A stretch of 64,000 bases of DNA from Deltaproteobacteria bacterium (GCA_018401435.1 JAGYJW010000006.1:62001-126000), one strand, 5' to 3'. Positions 17,967 to 27,199 are shown, counted from the first letter of the stretch. The notes: generated by a model not told the origin, from the letters alone. Made by a program: numbers and translations.

Positions 17967-19265
17967 GTGGTCGCCTTTGGTGACGCCCTGCCCACGCTCA
18001 AGACCCCCGTGCCCGGGCCCGCCTCTCGGGCCTGGGTCGATCGGCTCGCCCGGCGGGAGTGCCCCGCCATCACGGCGCGGCGGCAGCGGCGGGCCGAGTC
18101 CTTGGGGCTGGCGGATGACGACCCCATCGTGTGGGCGCGGGCCCGGGGTGCAAATGTCGAAGATGCCGATGGCAACGTCTTTGTGGACCTGACCGCTGGC
18201 TTTGGGGTGGCGGCCGCCGGCCACGCCCACCCCGCGGTCACCGGGGCCGTCTCTGCCCAGCTGGACCGCCTGGTGCATGCCATGGGCGACGCCTTCCCCG
18301 ATCCCCAGCGCATCAAGCTGATGGAGCGCCTGGCCGCCCTCTCGGGCATGGACCGCGCCATCTTGGGCAGCTCGGGCTCGGATGCGGTCGAGGCGGCCCT
18401 CAAGACGGCGCGCATGGCCACCGGCCGGGACGGGGTGCTGGCCTTCACCGGCGGCTACCATGGGCTCAGCTACGGGGTGCTGGCTGCCCTGGGCTACAAG
18501 CGGGACGCCTTCCAGGGGCCCTTTTCGGGGCAGGTCGGCGCCCATGTGCGCCTGGCGCCCTTTGGGGGCGATCTGGCCGAACTCAGCCCGCTGCTATCCC
18601 AGGTGGGGGCGGTGCTGGTCGAGCCCATTCAAGGCCGCGGAGGCGTGCGGGTGCCGCCACCGGGCTGGTTGGACGGCCTGGTAAATGCCGCCCATGATGC
18701 CGGCGCTGTCGTCATCTTCGACGAGATCTACACGGGCTGTGGCCGCACGGGCGGCTGGTTCGCCTTTCAGGCCCTGGGCCTGCGACCAGACCTGGTCTGC
18801 GTGGGCAAGGGCCTGGGCGGTGGCTTCCCGGTGTCGGCCTGCCTGGGTACTGCGGCGGTGATGGACGCCTGGGGCGGCTCCCGGGGGGAGGCCCTGCACA
18901 CGCAGACCTTCCTCGGCCACCCCATCGGCTGCACCGCGGCCCTGGCCAGCCTTGATGTGATCGAAGGCCTGATGCCCATTGTCGACGAGACAAGCCAGCT
19001 TCTGCGCGCGGGCCTCGCCGGCCTGGGCCTGGGCTTGCGCGGCCGGGGCATGCTGGTGGGCGTCGAGGTCGCCGACCCCTTGGGCCTCAGCCGGGAGCTG
19101 CTCCAGGCGGGCTACCTCGCCCTGCCGGCAGGCGATGCGCCAGCACCCGGCGAAGGCGTGGCCGGCGGCATGGTCCTGGCCCTCACTCCTCCGTTGAATC
19201 TGCACCCCCGCCAGATCGCGGGCTTTGTGGACAGCGTGGGGCGCATCCTCGGGGCCCGGCCATGA
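17967..19265 (+). CDS. Class III PLP-dependent aminotransferase
   Basis: 432 aa, omega-aminotransferase/glutamate-1-semialdehyde-aminomutase fold. Motifs: DLTAGFGVAAAGHAHPAV, GSSGSDAVEAALKTAR, FTGGYHGLSYGVL, the PLP-contacting FDEIYTGCGRTG, and the Schiff-base lysine in CVGKGLGGGFPVSA. GTG 17967 is preferred over GTG 17961 because GAGGAG then sits 5 nt upstream. The stop overlaps the ATG of the LuxE-like gene (ATGA at 19262). The neighbouring ligase and reductase could deliver an aldehyde for it to aminate; that linkage is inference. Confidence 0.88.
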   Translation: MVAFGDALPTLKTPVPGPASRAWVDRLARRECPAITARRQRRAESLGLADDDPIVWARARGANVEDADGNVFVDLTAGFGVAAAGHAHPAVTGAVSAQLDRLVHAMGDAFPDPQRIKLMERLAALSGMDRAILGSSGSDAVEAALKTARMATGRDGVLAFTGGYHGLSYGVLAALGYKRDAFQGPFSGQVGAHVRLAPFGGDLAELSPLLSQVGAVLVEPIQGRGGVRVPPPGWLDGLVNAAHDAGAVVIFDEIYTGCGRTGGWFAFQALGLRPDLVCVGKGLGGGFPVSACLGTAAVMDAWGGSRGEALHTQTFLGHPIGCTAALASLDVIEGLMPIVDETSQLLRAGLAGLGLGLRGRGMLVGVEVADPLGLSRELLQAGYLALPAGDAPAPGEGVAGGMVLALTPPLNLHPRQIAGFVDSVGRILGARP

Positions 19266-20323
19266 AGGCCGCCTTGCACCGCTTCATCGCGTCTTATGGG
19301 CAGGACGGCGACTTCGAGGCGTTGGCCCTGGCCTTGCACCAGCACCAGCGCAGCACCAACCCGGACCTGGCGCGCATGGCGGTCGGCGAAGCGCCCGCCC
19401 GCTGGTTCGACATCCCCGCGGTGCCGGTGTGGCTCTTTCGCGTGTTGCCCCTCACCGCCTTTCCGCCCGAGCAAGCGGTCGTGGTCTTTCGCACCAGCGG
19501 CACGACGGGCGGTCGGGGGGTGGTGCGCCTGCGCGATACCACCCTCTACGACCTGGGGGCTCGGGCCCACGCCGAGCGCGTGGTGGGGCCCATTCCCAAC
19601 CAGGGGGGCAGCCTGGTGGCCCGCCTCGCCGACAGCTCCCTGGCCCATATGTGCTGGTCCTTTGCCCCCGCCTTGCGGCCCTTCTTCGACCTGGAGGGCG
19701 GGGTGGATGGTGCTGGGCTGCGGGCCTGGCTGGCGGCCTTGTCGGGCCCGGTCTTCGTTCCGGGCACGGCCTTCGCCTTTGCGGCCTTGCTGGAGCAAGG
19801 ACCCCTGCCCCTGCCGCTGGCGCCGGGCTCGGTGCTGATGGTGACCGGCGGCTTCAAGGGGCGCCGGGTGAGCGTGGAGGAGGGGGCCCTGGCCGATGGC
19901 CTGCGGGCCCTCTTTCCGGGCGCCCGGGTGGTGGGGGAGTACGGCATGTCCGAGCTATCCAGCCAGCTTTGGAGCGCCGAGGTCGGCGAGCCCTTCCAGC
20001 CCCCGCCCTGGCTGCGGGTGATGCCGGTGGATCCAGGTACGGGCCGCCCGGCCCGCGAGGGCCTGCTGCGCTTCTTCGACCTGGCCAGCCTGGATACGCC
20101 GATGGCCATCGAGACCGGTGACCTGGGGGAGCTGCTGCCCGATGGCCGGCTGCGCTTGCTGGGGCGGCACCCCGGCGCGCCGCTGCGGGGCTGCTCCTTG
20201 ACCGTCGAAGAGGCGCTGCGGCCGCCGGTCCCGACGCGGCGCCCCTCACCCTGGCCAGCCCGAGCCCCCGCAGCGACCCGGGTCCGGATCCCGCGTTGGA
20301 CCCCGACCGGGTGGCCCGGGTGA
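19262..20323 (+). CDS. LuxE-like acyl-protein synthetase / adenylate-forming ligase
   Basis: 353 aa. Adenylate-forming core: VVVFRTSGTTGGRGVVRLRD (P-loop), a conserved ALRPFFDLEGG region, VTGGFKGRRVSVEEG, GEYGMSELSSQLW and IETGDLGELLPDGRLRLLGR. This resembles LuxE (PF04443), which activates a fatty acid to acyl-AMP and transfers it to its own cysteine for reduction by LuxC. After RGCSLTVEEALR (about 20219) the remaining frame is Pro/Arg-rich and looks non-coding, while the +2 frame reads on into LuxC. This is either a normal overlap or a one-base indel near GCGGCCGCC. Starts in ATGA overlap with the aminotransferase. Confidence 0.78.
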   Translation: MKAALHRFIASYGQDGDFEALALALHQHQRSTNPDLARMAVGEAPARWFDIPAVPVWLFRVLPLTAFPPEQAVVVFRTSGTTGGRGVVRLRDTTLYDLGARAHAERVVGPIPNQGGSLVARLADSSLAHMCWSFAPALRPFFDLEGGVDGAGLRAWLAALSGPVFVPGTAFAFAALLEQGPLPLPLAPGSVLMVTGGFKGRRVSVEEGALADGLRALFPGARVVGEYGMSELSSQLWSAEVGEPFQPPPWLRVMPVDPGTGRPAREGLLRFFDLASLDTPMAIETGDLGELLPDGRLRLLGRHPGAPLRGCSLTVEEALRPPVPTRRPSPWPARAPAATRVRIPRWTPTGWPG

Positions 20324-21333
20324 TGGCGGCCTTGGGGCGCTTGCGGCGCTTGGACCCCGCCCCCCTCAGCCAGGGCCTGACCGCCGAGAATGCCTACGAG
20401 GGGCTCGATCGCGCCATATCGGCCATTCAGGCGCCGGGCCTGTTGCAGGAGCTGGCCACCCCGGGCCGACGCCCCCGCGACCTGCTGCTGGTGGTGGCCT
20501 GGGGGGTCTTCACCTCGCCGCTGGAGTGGGTCTGCCTCTACGCCGCAGCGGGCATCACCGTGCGCATCAAGGCCCCCCGCCGCGATCCCGCCTTCTGCGA
20601 GGCGCTGGCGCAGGTCTTTTCGGCCGAGGGTCTGCCCGTGCAGGTGCAGACCGACCGCGACCTGGGCGCCCCCGACGCGGTGGTGGCCTTTGGCTCGGAC
20701 GCCGGCGTGGCCGAGGTGGTGGCCGCCACACCCGGCGCGCGCCACCTCTGCTTTGGCCACCGCTTCAGCGCGGTGCTCTGCGACGCTTCGCCGATGCTGG
20801 CCCAGGTGCTGGCCTGGGAGCAGGCCCGCTACGACAGCCGCGGCTGCATGGCCCCGGTCGCCATCTTCGTCTTGGGTGACCCCGCGCCGCTCTTCGATGC
20901 CCTCGGTGAGGCCATGCCCCTCGCGGAATTCGCCTTGCCCCGTGGCCCTTTGGACCCCGCCTTGGGGCCGGAGTGGCGCCGGCGGCTGAGCCTGGCCCGG
21001 GCAACGGGCCGGGTGGTCGAAGGTGAGGGCTGGGCCCTGGCCGAGCTTCCGGCTGAGCACTTCACCCCGGTCGCCCTGCCGCGGCTCGTCACCTTGCACC
21101 GCATCGACGACGCCGCCCACCTGGAGCGCATTCTGGGCCCCTGGCGCCCCTGGCTGTCCAGCCTGGCCGTCGACGATCTGCGCCGGCCCCTGGACCACCC
21201 CGACGATTGGGGCCCGGTGCATGCCTGGTTCCCACGGGTGGTGCTGCTGGGGTCGCTGCAGCAGCCCCGAATGCCCCGCCGACACGATGGTCAGCCCATG
21301 CTGGGCGGCGTGCTCGACCCGGTCGCGTCATGA
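20296..21333 (+). CDS. LuxC-like acyl-CoA/acyl-protein reductase
   Basis: 345 aa from TTG 20296; the N-terminus is uncertain because the frame is open and sensible from about 20220, so a LuxE-LuxC fusion is possible. Features of the LuxC family (PF05893): VAWGVFTSPLEWVCLYAAAG, APDAVVAFGSDAGVAEV, RFSAVLCDAS and the nucleophile loop YDSRGCMAPVAIFV containing the likely catalytic Cys. It reduces an acyl thioester to an aldehyde with NADPH in luminescent bacteria. No luciferase genes (luxAB) are near, so a biosynthetic role with the upstream aminotransferase is more likely. Stop overlaps the next ATG (ATGA at 21330). Confidence 0.78.
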   Translation: MDPDRVARVMAALGRLRRLDPAPLSQGLTAENAYEGLDRAISAIQAPGLLQELATPGRRPRDLLLVVAWGVFTSPLEWVCLYAAAGITVRIKAPRRDPAFCEALAQVFSAEGLPVQVQTDRDLGAPDAVVAFGSDAGVAEVVAATPGARHLCFGHRFSAVLCDASPMLAQVLAWEQARYDSRGCMAPVAIFVLGDPAPLFDALGEAMPLAEFALPRGPLDPALGPEWRRRLSLARATGRVVEGEGWALAELPAEHFTPVALPRLVTLHRIDDAAHLERILGPWRPWLSSLAVDDLRRPLDHPDDWGPVHAWFPRVVLLGSLQQPRMPRRHDGQPMLGGVLDPVAS

Positions 21334-22844
21334 AGCTACCGGCCGGGCTCTTGGGCCCCTGGCCCTGGTGTCTGTTGGCGCTGGCCCTCTCAGCCGGGCT
21401 GGCCCTGGTGCCCCTGCAGGGCCTGCCCCATGTCACCGACGAGATCGCCTATACGCTCCAGGCGCGGGTCTTCGCGGCCGGCCTGCGGGTGGCCCCCGGC
21501 GCGCCCCAGCCCTCCTTGCTGCTCTTCCCCTTCTGGGATGCGGCGGGCGGCTACTCCCCCTTTCCGCCCGGCTGGCCGGCCTTGTTGTCGGTCGGGGAGC
21601 GGGTTGGCGCCGCCGCCTGGGTGAACCCCCTGCTTTGCGGCCTGCTGCCGCTGCTGGTCTGGCTGCTGGGGCGAGAGTGGGGGGACGCGGCCATGGCGCG
21701 CCGTGCGGCCGCCCTGGTTGCGGTGTCGCCGGCCCTCCTGCTGCTGGGCGCCTCGCGCATGAGCCATGTCTCGGTGATCCTTGGGCTGGGTGCGGCCCTG
21801 GTGGTGGCGCAACGGGCGCGTGATCGGCCCTGGGCCTGGTGGCTGGCCGGCGCAGGCGTCGCCTATGTCGTGCTCGCCCGGCCCTTTGACGCCGCCTTGT
21901 TGGGGGGGCCGCTGCTTCTGTGGGGCCTGCACCGGGGGCGCAGCCTGGCCCGCGCCGCCCCCCTGCTGCTGCTGCCTGGGCTGGCCGCCGCGCTGCTGCT
22001 CGCCGACAACGCGCTGCTGACGGGTGATCCCCTGCGGTTCCCCATGAGCGCCTTCTTCGATGGCTGGGTGGAGGACCCCAGCCGCGCCGGCTGCAACCGC
22101 CTGGGCTTTGGGGCCGATGTGGGCTGCTTTCCCACCTTTGGCAGCTGGGGCCACAGCCCGGGCAAGGCGCTCAGAATTGCCGGAGACTCCGCTTTGAGGC
22201 TGGATTCACAGCTGATTGGCATACCTGGCGCCGGCGCCCTGGCCCTGGTGGGCCTGGCCTGGGGGCGGCGCTGGCTGGCGCTGGTCGGCATCGGGGCGCT
22301 GGTGCTGGGCTACGCGCTGTATTGGAGCCCCGGAATGGCCTATGGCGCGCGCTTCTGGAGCCCGGCCCTGCTGCTGCTGCCCCTGGGCCTCGCCCCGCTG
22401 CTGGGCCGGCTGGGTCGGCTGGCGCTGCCCCTGATCCTGGCGGTGGGCCTGGCGGGAACGGCGCGCATGCTGCCCGATCTGGCCAACCGCTGGTGGTGCG
22501 TCGATGGCGAGCTGTCCCGCATGCTGGCCGCGGCGGGGGCCACCGATGGCGTGGTCTTCATCGACGGTCGGGGCAGCCGGCCCATGGCCTGGCCCCGGCT
22601 GGGGGTGGAGGCCTTTGTCTGCGACCCGCTGCTGGAGTCGGGCGACGGCTTCCTGCTGTGGGATCCGAGCGACCTGCGGGGAGGTCTCCAGCCCCGGCAC
22701 GGTCTACGAAACCCGGCGACGACCCTGGATTATCTCGACCGCTACCACCCGGGTGCCCGGGCCTGGAACGCCGTGCACGACGTCAGTCGGGATCGCTGGA
22801 CCCTGGAAGAGATCCAGAGAACGCAGGACGCCCCGACCCGGTGA
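21330..22844 (+). CDS. GT-C-type polytopic membrane glycosyltransferase (GT39-like)
   Basis: 504 aa, about ten hydrophobic helices, starting at ATG 21330 (ATGA overlap with LuxC). The first extracytoplasmic loop has the acidic motif HVTDEIAYTLQARVF, the DE/ExD-type catalytic position of GT-C glycosyltransferases that use polyprenyl-phosphate sugars. A soluble C-terminal tail follows (VVFIDGRGSRPM...). Being last in the aminotransferase-LuxE-LuxC operon, it may decorate or export the product of the module (inference). Its stop codon lies in the loop of a perfect 11-bp hairpin. Confidence 0.7.
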   Translation: MKLPAGLLGPWPWCLLALALSAGLALVPLQGLPHVTDEIAYTLQARVFAAGLRVAPGAPQPSLLLFPFWDAAGGYSPFPPGWPALLSVGERVGAAAWVNPLLCGLLPLLVWLLGREWGDAAMARRAAALVAVSPALLLLGASRMSHVSVILGLGAALVVAQRARDRPWAWWLAGAGVAYVVLARPFDAALLGGPLLLWGLHRGRSLARAAPLLLLPGLAAALLLADNALLTGDPLRFPMSAFFDGWVEDPSRAGCNRLGFGADVGCFPTFGSWGHSPGKALRIAGDSALRLDSQLIGIPGAGALALVGLAWGRRWLALVGIGALVLGYALYWSPGMAYGARFWSPALLLLPLGLAPLLGRLGRLALPLILAVGLAGTARMLPDLANRWWCVDGELSRMLAAAGATDGVVFIDGRGSRPMAWPRLGVEAFVCDPLLESGDGFLLWDPSDLRGGLQPRHGLRNPATTLDYLDRYHPGARAWNAVHDVSRDRWTLEEIQRTQDAPTR

Positions 22845-22856
22845 GGGGTCGGGGCG
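22829..22856. terminator. 11-bp perfect GC hairpin between convergent genes
   Basis: Left arm 22829-22839 (CGCCCCGACCC), loop GGTGAG, right arm 22846-22856. It sits across the stop of the GT-C gene and 22 nt beyond the stop of the sigma-factor gene, so it could serve both strands. No U-tract follows, so this is not a canonical intrinsic terminator. Confidence 0.55.
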
Positions 22857-22877
22857 CGGATCCTGTCCCCAGCGGGC

Positions 22878-23944
22878 TCAGGCGCGGGCGGCGCCCCGGC
22901 GCGGCGGCCACCACCGCACCCAGCAGGGCGGCGCTACGCGGATGCCGCTCTGGTCGCGCAGGCGGGTGAGGGCCTCGCGCTCGATCTGGCGCACGCGCTC
23001 GCGGCTGAGACCCATCTCCTTGCCCACTTCGGACAGGGTGCGGAACTCGCCGTCATCCAGTCCATAGCGCCGGGTCAGCACGAAGCGCTGGCGTTCGGTG
23101 AGCAGGCTGTGGAAGGCGTCGTCCATGCGGTTCAGCTCTTGGGTCTGAATCGCCTCGAGATCGGGCTGCGGGGCTTCATCATCGGAGAGGAAGCGGTCCA
23201 GCGGGCGGGGGCGGGGCCCGTCATCCACCGGCTGCTCCAGCGAGATGGTATTGCCCTGGGAGAGCAGCAGCTCTGCGCGCTCCTTGTCGATGCCCACCTC
23301 TTCGGCGAGGTCGGCGGTCGTGTACTCCACGCCGACGCTCTCGAAGCGCTTCATGGCCTTGCGCAGGTTGCGGGTCTGTTCGACCGCGCAGCCGGGCAGG
23401 CGCACCGGGCGGCCGGTGTGGTCGATGGCGCGGGTCATCTGGGCCCGAACCCACCAGCGCGCGTAGGTGCTGAAGCGGATGCCGCGGTCGGGGTCGAAGC
23501 GCTTGGCCGCGCGCAGCAGGCCGATGTAGCCCTCCTGGACGAGGTCTTCTTCGTCCATGAAGGGGCCGGCCAGCTTGCGGGCCTGCCATACTGCCAGGCG
23601 ATGCGGCGGCCGGACATGGCCAGCCGCCACCGCAGGTTCTCGGCTTCGGCCCAGGCGCCGGCGGCCTGGCGGGCATAGTCGCGCAGATCGGTCTGGGTGC
23701 GGGCGGCGACGCTGACTTCGCGCACGGCCTCTTCCAGTCGGTCCACGGCGCCGGCACGGGTGCGCTCGGCGCGATCGGGCCGACGCATCAGGATGCCGTC
23801 TGCCTCGGGGATGCCCGCCACGGCCTCGCGGGCGATCTGTTCGGCGCGGCGGATGGCGCGGGCCATCCCCTTCTCCTCTTCGGCGGTGAGCCGCTCGGAG
23901 ATGCCTTCAGCGCTGGCGAAGCTGCGGAGCTGGGACAAGGACAT
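22878..23944 (-). CDS. Sigma-70 family RNA polymerase sigma factor (frameshifted in this sequence)
   Basis: Primary-like/group 2 sigma factor, about 355 aa. The N-terminal part reads from ATG 23944 (AAGGAG upstream): AEEEKGMARAIRRAEQIARE and LRWRLAMSGRRIAWQYG. One frame later come region 2 (FMDEEDLVQEGYIGLLRAAK, FSTYARWWVRAQMTRAIDHT), region 3 and region 4 (LTERQRFVLTRRYGL, LSEVGKEMGLSRERVRQIER). The break falls at 23578-23590 inside region 2.1; adding one C to the CCC run restores a continuous protein, so it is probably an indel error. An essential-looking domain on both sides argues against decay. Controls an unknown regulon. Confidence 0.88.
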
Positions 23945-24430
23945 GGGGGGCTCCTTCGCTGGGATTCAGATGGCCGGACTGCCGGCGGAGACTGGGAATT
24001 TACGGGAGGGAGGTGGATGGCTCGTCAACGATTCGTTAGGCCTTGGCAGAGGTACCTGCCGCGCTGCCTGTTGAACTTGACCTGCCCTCTGGGCGCATTC
24101 TCAACGGGATGCTGCGCTGAAACAGCGCCGAAAGAGCGCTGAAACGGCGTGAGGAGAGCGCGGGAGGCCCGCGGAGACGCGGCGCTGACGGTCCGCTATT
24201 CCACCCCAGATCGGGGTGGCTGTCAACCGGGCTTTGTGACGGGTCGGAAACAAGGATCCTCGGGCTGGCAGGCCTTCGGTGCGTGCGCGCGGGGGCCAGA
24301 GAGCTGGCACGGCGGGCGGACGGGTCCGAGGGAAGGGGTCGGTGGACGCGGGTCGCGCGATGGCGTCGGCGCGCACATCCCGTCGCCCCTTTGTGGTGGT
24401 ACCTTCCTCCCATCGCCATGGGAGGCTCCG
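23945..24430. other. 486-bp intergenic region with putative promoter and hairpin
   Basis: No convincing gene. On the minus strand TTGACG (24028-24023) and TAAATT (24002-23997), 20 bp apart, are a weak candidate promoter for the sigma factor. A direct repeat GCGCTGAAAC occurs at 24114 and 24136; the first copy forms GCGCTG-AAA-CAGCGC. A perfect 7-bp stem CCACCCC/GGGGTGG with a 5-nt loop lies at 24201-24219. The last 200 bases before the lipoprotein start show nothing recognisable except GGAGG at 24421. Confidence 0.5.
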
Positions 24431-25894
24431 ATGCGCTCGATCCCCCTTCTTTTCATTTTCGTCACGCTGCTGTCTTCGGGCTGCGCCAAGGACGAGCCTG
24501 TCAACGCCGACGGCTCCTCGGATGGCGGTGACGGGACCGATGGGGGCGATGGGGGCGATGGGTCGGACGGCAGCACGGATGGCAGCTGCTCCGAAGACGC
24601 GGACTGCGATCCCTGGCAGATCTGCGAAGAGGGCAGCTGCGAGGCCGGCGACCGCAACAACAGCGTGGAAGAGGCCCAGAGCCTGCTCTGGGAAGACAGT
24701 CGGGAAGGGCGGATCATGCCCGCGGGCGATGTGGATTACTTCTCCTTTCAGGCCGATGGCGGCGAGTATGTGCGCATCTCCACCACCCTCGAAGACGCCG
24801 TGATCGAGGCCGGCGGAGACACCGTCCTCATCCTGCGGGACGAGAGCGGCAAAGTGGTCACCAGCGCCAACCGCTTCGCCACGGGCACCGCCATCACGGG
24901 AGTGGACGCGGTGGCCTTCGCCTACCTCGCCGAGGCCGGCACCTACACCATCACCGTGGAGGACGACGGCAGCTACGGAGCCGACCCCGACGGCGTGGAG
25001 ACCGGCTTCTCGGACTATGTCTACACCGTCGCCTTGCAGGAGTGGAGCGCCACCACCTTTGAACCCGACAGCGCCGCCAGCCCCCAGTACACCGTCGATC
25101 TCGATACCAGCCGCGTCTGGTCCACCGTCGGTGCCCTGCTCGAAAGCGACGGCGACGTGGACTATATCGGCTTGGAAGTTCGCGGTGTGGTCGGGGGCGA
25201 GCTGCTCTTTGTCGATGGCAACCAGGACATGGAGGGCAGCGATCTGCGCTCCCGCATTCGCCTGCTGGACAGCTCGGGCCGGGCCTACACCGACAAGCTG
25301 GACGTGGGGCCGTCGGACTACGCCCTGGTGCCCTTTGTCGAGCCCGGCAGCTATGTGCTCGAAATCAGTGACATTGCCGGCACCGGTGGCGACAAGCACT
25401 GGACCTTCCTGCACGTCATCAGCCGCCCCGACGACTGGAATGGCAGCGAGTTCCAGCAAGAGGTCGAAGGCAACGACCTGCTGTCCACCGCCGAGATCCT
25501 GGTGCAGACCGATGGCGAGACCAGCAGCGGCAACCTCTACACCTTCTCCAGCGTCTATGGCCGGGCCGACAGCACGGACGACGAGGACTGGTTCAGCTTC
25601 AACGCCGGTTATGGCAGCAATTTCTTCGGCTTCTGCCTGAATTCCGCGTCCCTGGGCGGCGGCGTGAGTCCCCAGGTCGATCTCTACGATGGCAGCGGCG
25701 CCCTGGTCCAGACCTGGACCGGTAGCAGCGCCAACCCCAACCTCTATGTGGCCAACGAGACCCTGGCCGACGGCGACTGGTTCGTGCGGGTGAGCCCCAC
25801 CGACGGCACCGGCGGCGGGCCCGGCGACTGGTATGCCTTCACGCTCTATGTCGCGGGCTTCGAGGCCGGCAGCTACGGCTGTCCCAACGGCTGA
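24431..25894 (+). CDS. Secreted lipoprotein with PPC-like beta-sandwich domains
   Basis: 487 aa. Signal MRSIPLLFIFVTLLSSGCAKD with lipobox LSSGC. A Gly/Asp linker (GGDGTDGGDGGDGSDG) is followed by a short Cys-rich segment (CSEDADCDPWQICEEGSCEA), common in myxobacterial lipoproteins. Three beta-rich modules resembling bacterial pre-peptidase C-terminal domains follow, each with GDVDY/EDWFSF-type openings (AGDVDYFSFQADGGEYVRIS, GDVDYIGLEV, DDEDWFSFNAGYG) and a G(S/T)Y closing strand. No enzymatic domain is present, so this is a surface-binding protein by inference. ATG 24431 follows GGAGG by 5 nt. Confidence 0.8.
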   Translation: MRSIPLLFIFVTLLSSGCAKDEPVNADGSSDGGDGTDGGDGGDGSDGSTDGSCSEDADCDPWQICEEGSCEAGDRNNSVEEAQSLLWEDSREGRIMPAGDVDYFSFQADGGEYVRISTTLEDAVIEAGGDTVLILRDESGKVVTSANRFATGTAITGVDAVAFAYLAEAGTYTITVEDDGSYGADPDGVETGFSDYVYTVALQEWSATTFEPDSAASPQYTVDLDTSRVWSTVGALLESDGDVDYIGLEVRGVVGGELLFVDGNQDMEGSDLRSRIRLLDSSGRAYTDKLDVGPSDYALVPFVEPGSYVLEISDIAGTGGDKHWTFLHVISRPDDWNGSEFQQEVEGNDLLSTAEILVQTDGETSSGNLYTFSSVYGRADSTDDEDWFSFNAGYGSNFFGFCLNSASLGGGVSPQVDLYDGSGALVQTWTGSSANPNLYVANETLADGDWFVRVSPTDGTGGGPGDWYAFTLYVAGFEAGSYGCPNG

Positions 25895-26950
25895 GCCTCC
25901 TCGCCGCGGCTGTCCCAGGCCAGGGTGGCGGCGATCTGGTCGAGCACGTCGCGGTGCCGGCTGGGGCGCAGGGCCTGCAGGGCCTGGCGGGCGGCCCAGC
26001 ACTCCAGGGCGAGGCGCTTGCGGGCGTCGGTGGCCGCCCCGGTGGCCCGAATCCGGCGGGCCAGCTCGCGCACATGTTCGGGGTCGGGGTCCCTGCCCAT
26101 GCCGGCCCACAGCTCGGCGATTCCGGGATCCCGCTCGGCGGCCAGGCTGAGGCTGTAGCCGGGGCGGCCTTCGGCGGCGCGGTCCTCCAGGCTGTTGCCG
26201 CTGGGCTCGCCCCCATCTTCGGCCTCGTCCAGGCTGGCCAGGTCCTCGGCCAGGTGCCAGGCTGCGCCGGTGTGGCGGCCATAGCGGCCCAAGGCGGTGA
26301 CCACCTTGCGCGGGGCTCCGGCCAGCCGCGCCCCGGCCCGGCAGGCAAAGGAGAAGACCGCGCCGCTGCGGTGCTCGCCCAGGGCCAGGGCCTCGGCCAC
26401 GGTGGGGATGCGCCCGGCCAGGGACTGGGCCAGGGCGTGGCCGTCCGACACCTCGCGCATGGCGTCGAGCAGGTCCCCCACGATCTCGGGCGTGGGTGTG
26501 CGCCGGGTCAGCTCCAGGGCCCGCAGGGTGAGGTGGTTGCCGGCCAGGACGCCGACCGCGCCGCTCAACAGGCGCCGGGCGGCCCGTCGGCGCCGGCCCC
26601 TGGCGGCCCAGGGCCGCGTCGTGCAGCAGGATGGCGAGGTGCAGCAGCTCGGCGGCGGCGGCCACATGCTCCGCCGCGCTGTCGGTGTCGCTGTCGGGCT
26701 CGCCCGAGGCCGCCGCCCGGGCGCTCAGCAGCGCGAGCACCGGCCGGATGCGCGGCACGCCGGGGGCGATGAAGCGCCGCGGATCAAAGCCGGGCGGCGC
26801 GCCTTCTCCCCCCGCGAGGTCGGAGAGGGCGCCGTCGAGGTGCAGCAGGACCTCACGCAGATCGGCCCCGAGGATGCTCGGGTCGAGGCGGGGTCGACGG
26901 CGGCGGCGCTCAGGCAGGGCCGACTCCCCAAGCTGCGGCGAGCCGCTCGA
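25873..26950 (-). CDS. Divergent isoprenyl-diphosphate-synthase-like protein (frameshifted; start not identified)
   Basis: All-alpha sequence in two frames. The N-terminal half (RIRPVLALLSARAAASGEPD, HVAAAAELLHLAILLHDAAL) corresponds to the helices around the first Asp-rich motif of polyprenyl synthetases. After a shift near 26580-26600 the rest follows: RRLLSGAVGVLAGNHLTLRA, FACRAGARLAGA, WHLAEDLASLDEAEDGG. The canonical DDxxD motifs are not seen: the first is replaced by LLHDAALG and the second by EDLASLD, so catalysis is doubtful. Upstream of 26758 the frame remains open to 26950 without ATG, GTG or TTG, so the true start is obscured, perhaps by another indel. It overlaps the convergent lipoprotein by 22 nt. 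Confidence 0.55.
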
Positions 26951-27199
26951 TCAGTAGCCGTTGGTCTGCTTCCAGGCGCCTGCATTGGCGCCGGCCAGCA
27001 AAGCCACCCCGGTGATGAACAGCACCAGGGCGGTCACACCCTGGGAGTGAATCTGCAGGTTGTCGAGGCCGTCATAGCCCAGGGTGCTGAAGACCGTGGC
27101 GGTCGGGCCATTGGCCATGCCGAAGCCGCCCGTGGCTGCCAGCGCGATGCCGGAGCCAGTGCAGATCCCGCCCACAAGCCAGAGGATGGCGCTCTTCAT
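26951..27199 (-). CDS. Small two-helix membrane protein
   Basis: 82 aa. Helix 1 ILWLVGGICTGSGIALAATG, helix 2 GVTALVLFITGVALLAGANA, with a polar loop between. No family recognised; a holin-like size but no phage context. ATG 27199 with GGAGG 9 nt upstream. The 5' leader contains a 6-bp stem CCCCGC/GCGGGG (27221-27236). Confidence 0.6.
   Translation of the reverse strand: MKSAILWLVGGICTGSGIALAATGGFGMANGPTATVFSTLGYDGLDNLQIHSQGVTALVLFITGVALLAGANAGAWKQTNGY

Noticed and set aside
19262..21333. Bioluminescence (lux) operon
   Set aside because: Only LuxE/LuxC-like genes are present; no luciferase subunits (luxA/luxB) or luxD in the flanking sequence.
23570..23600. Programmed ribosomal frameshift in the sigma factor
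   Set aside because: No slippery heptamer or downstream pseudoknot seen, and similar shifts occur in unrelated genes nearby, so an indel error is simpler.
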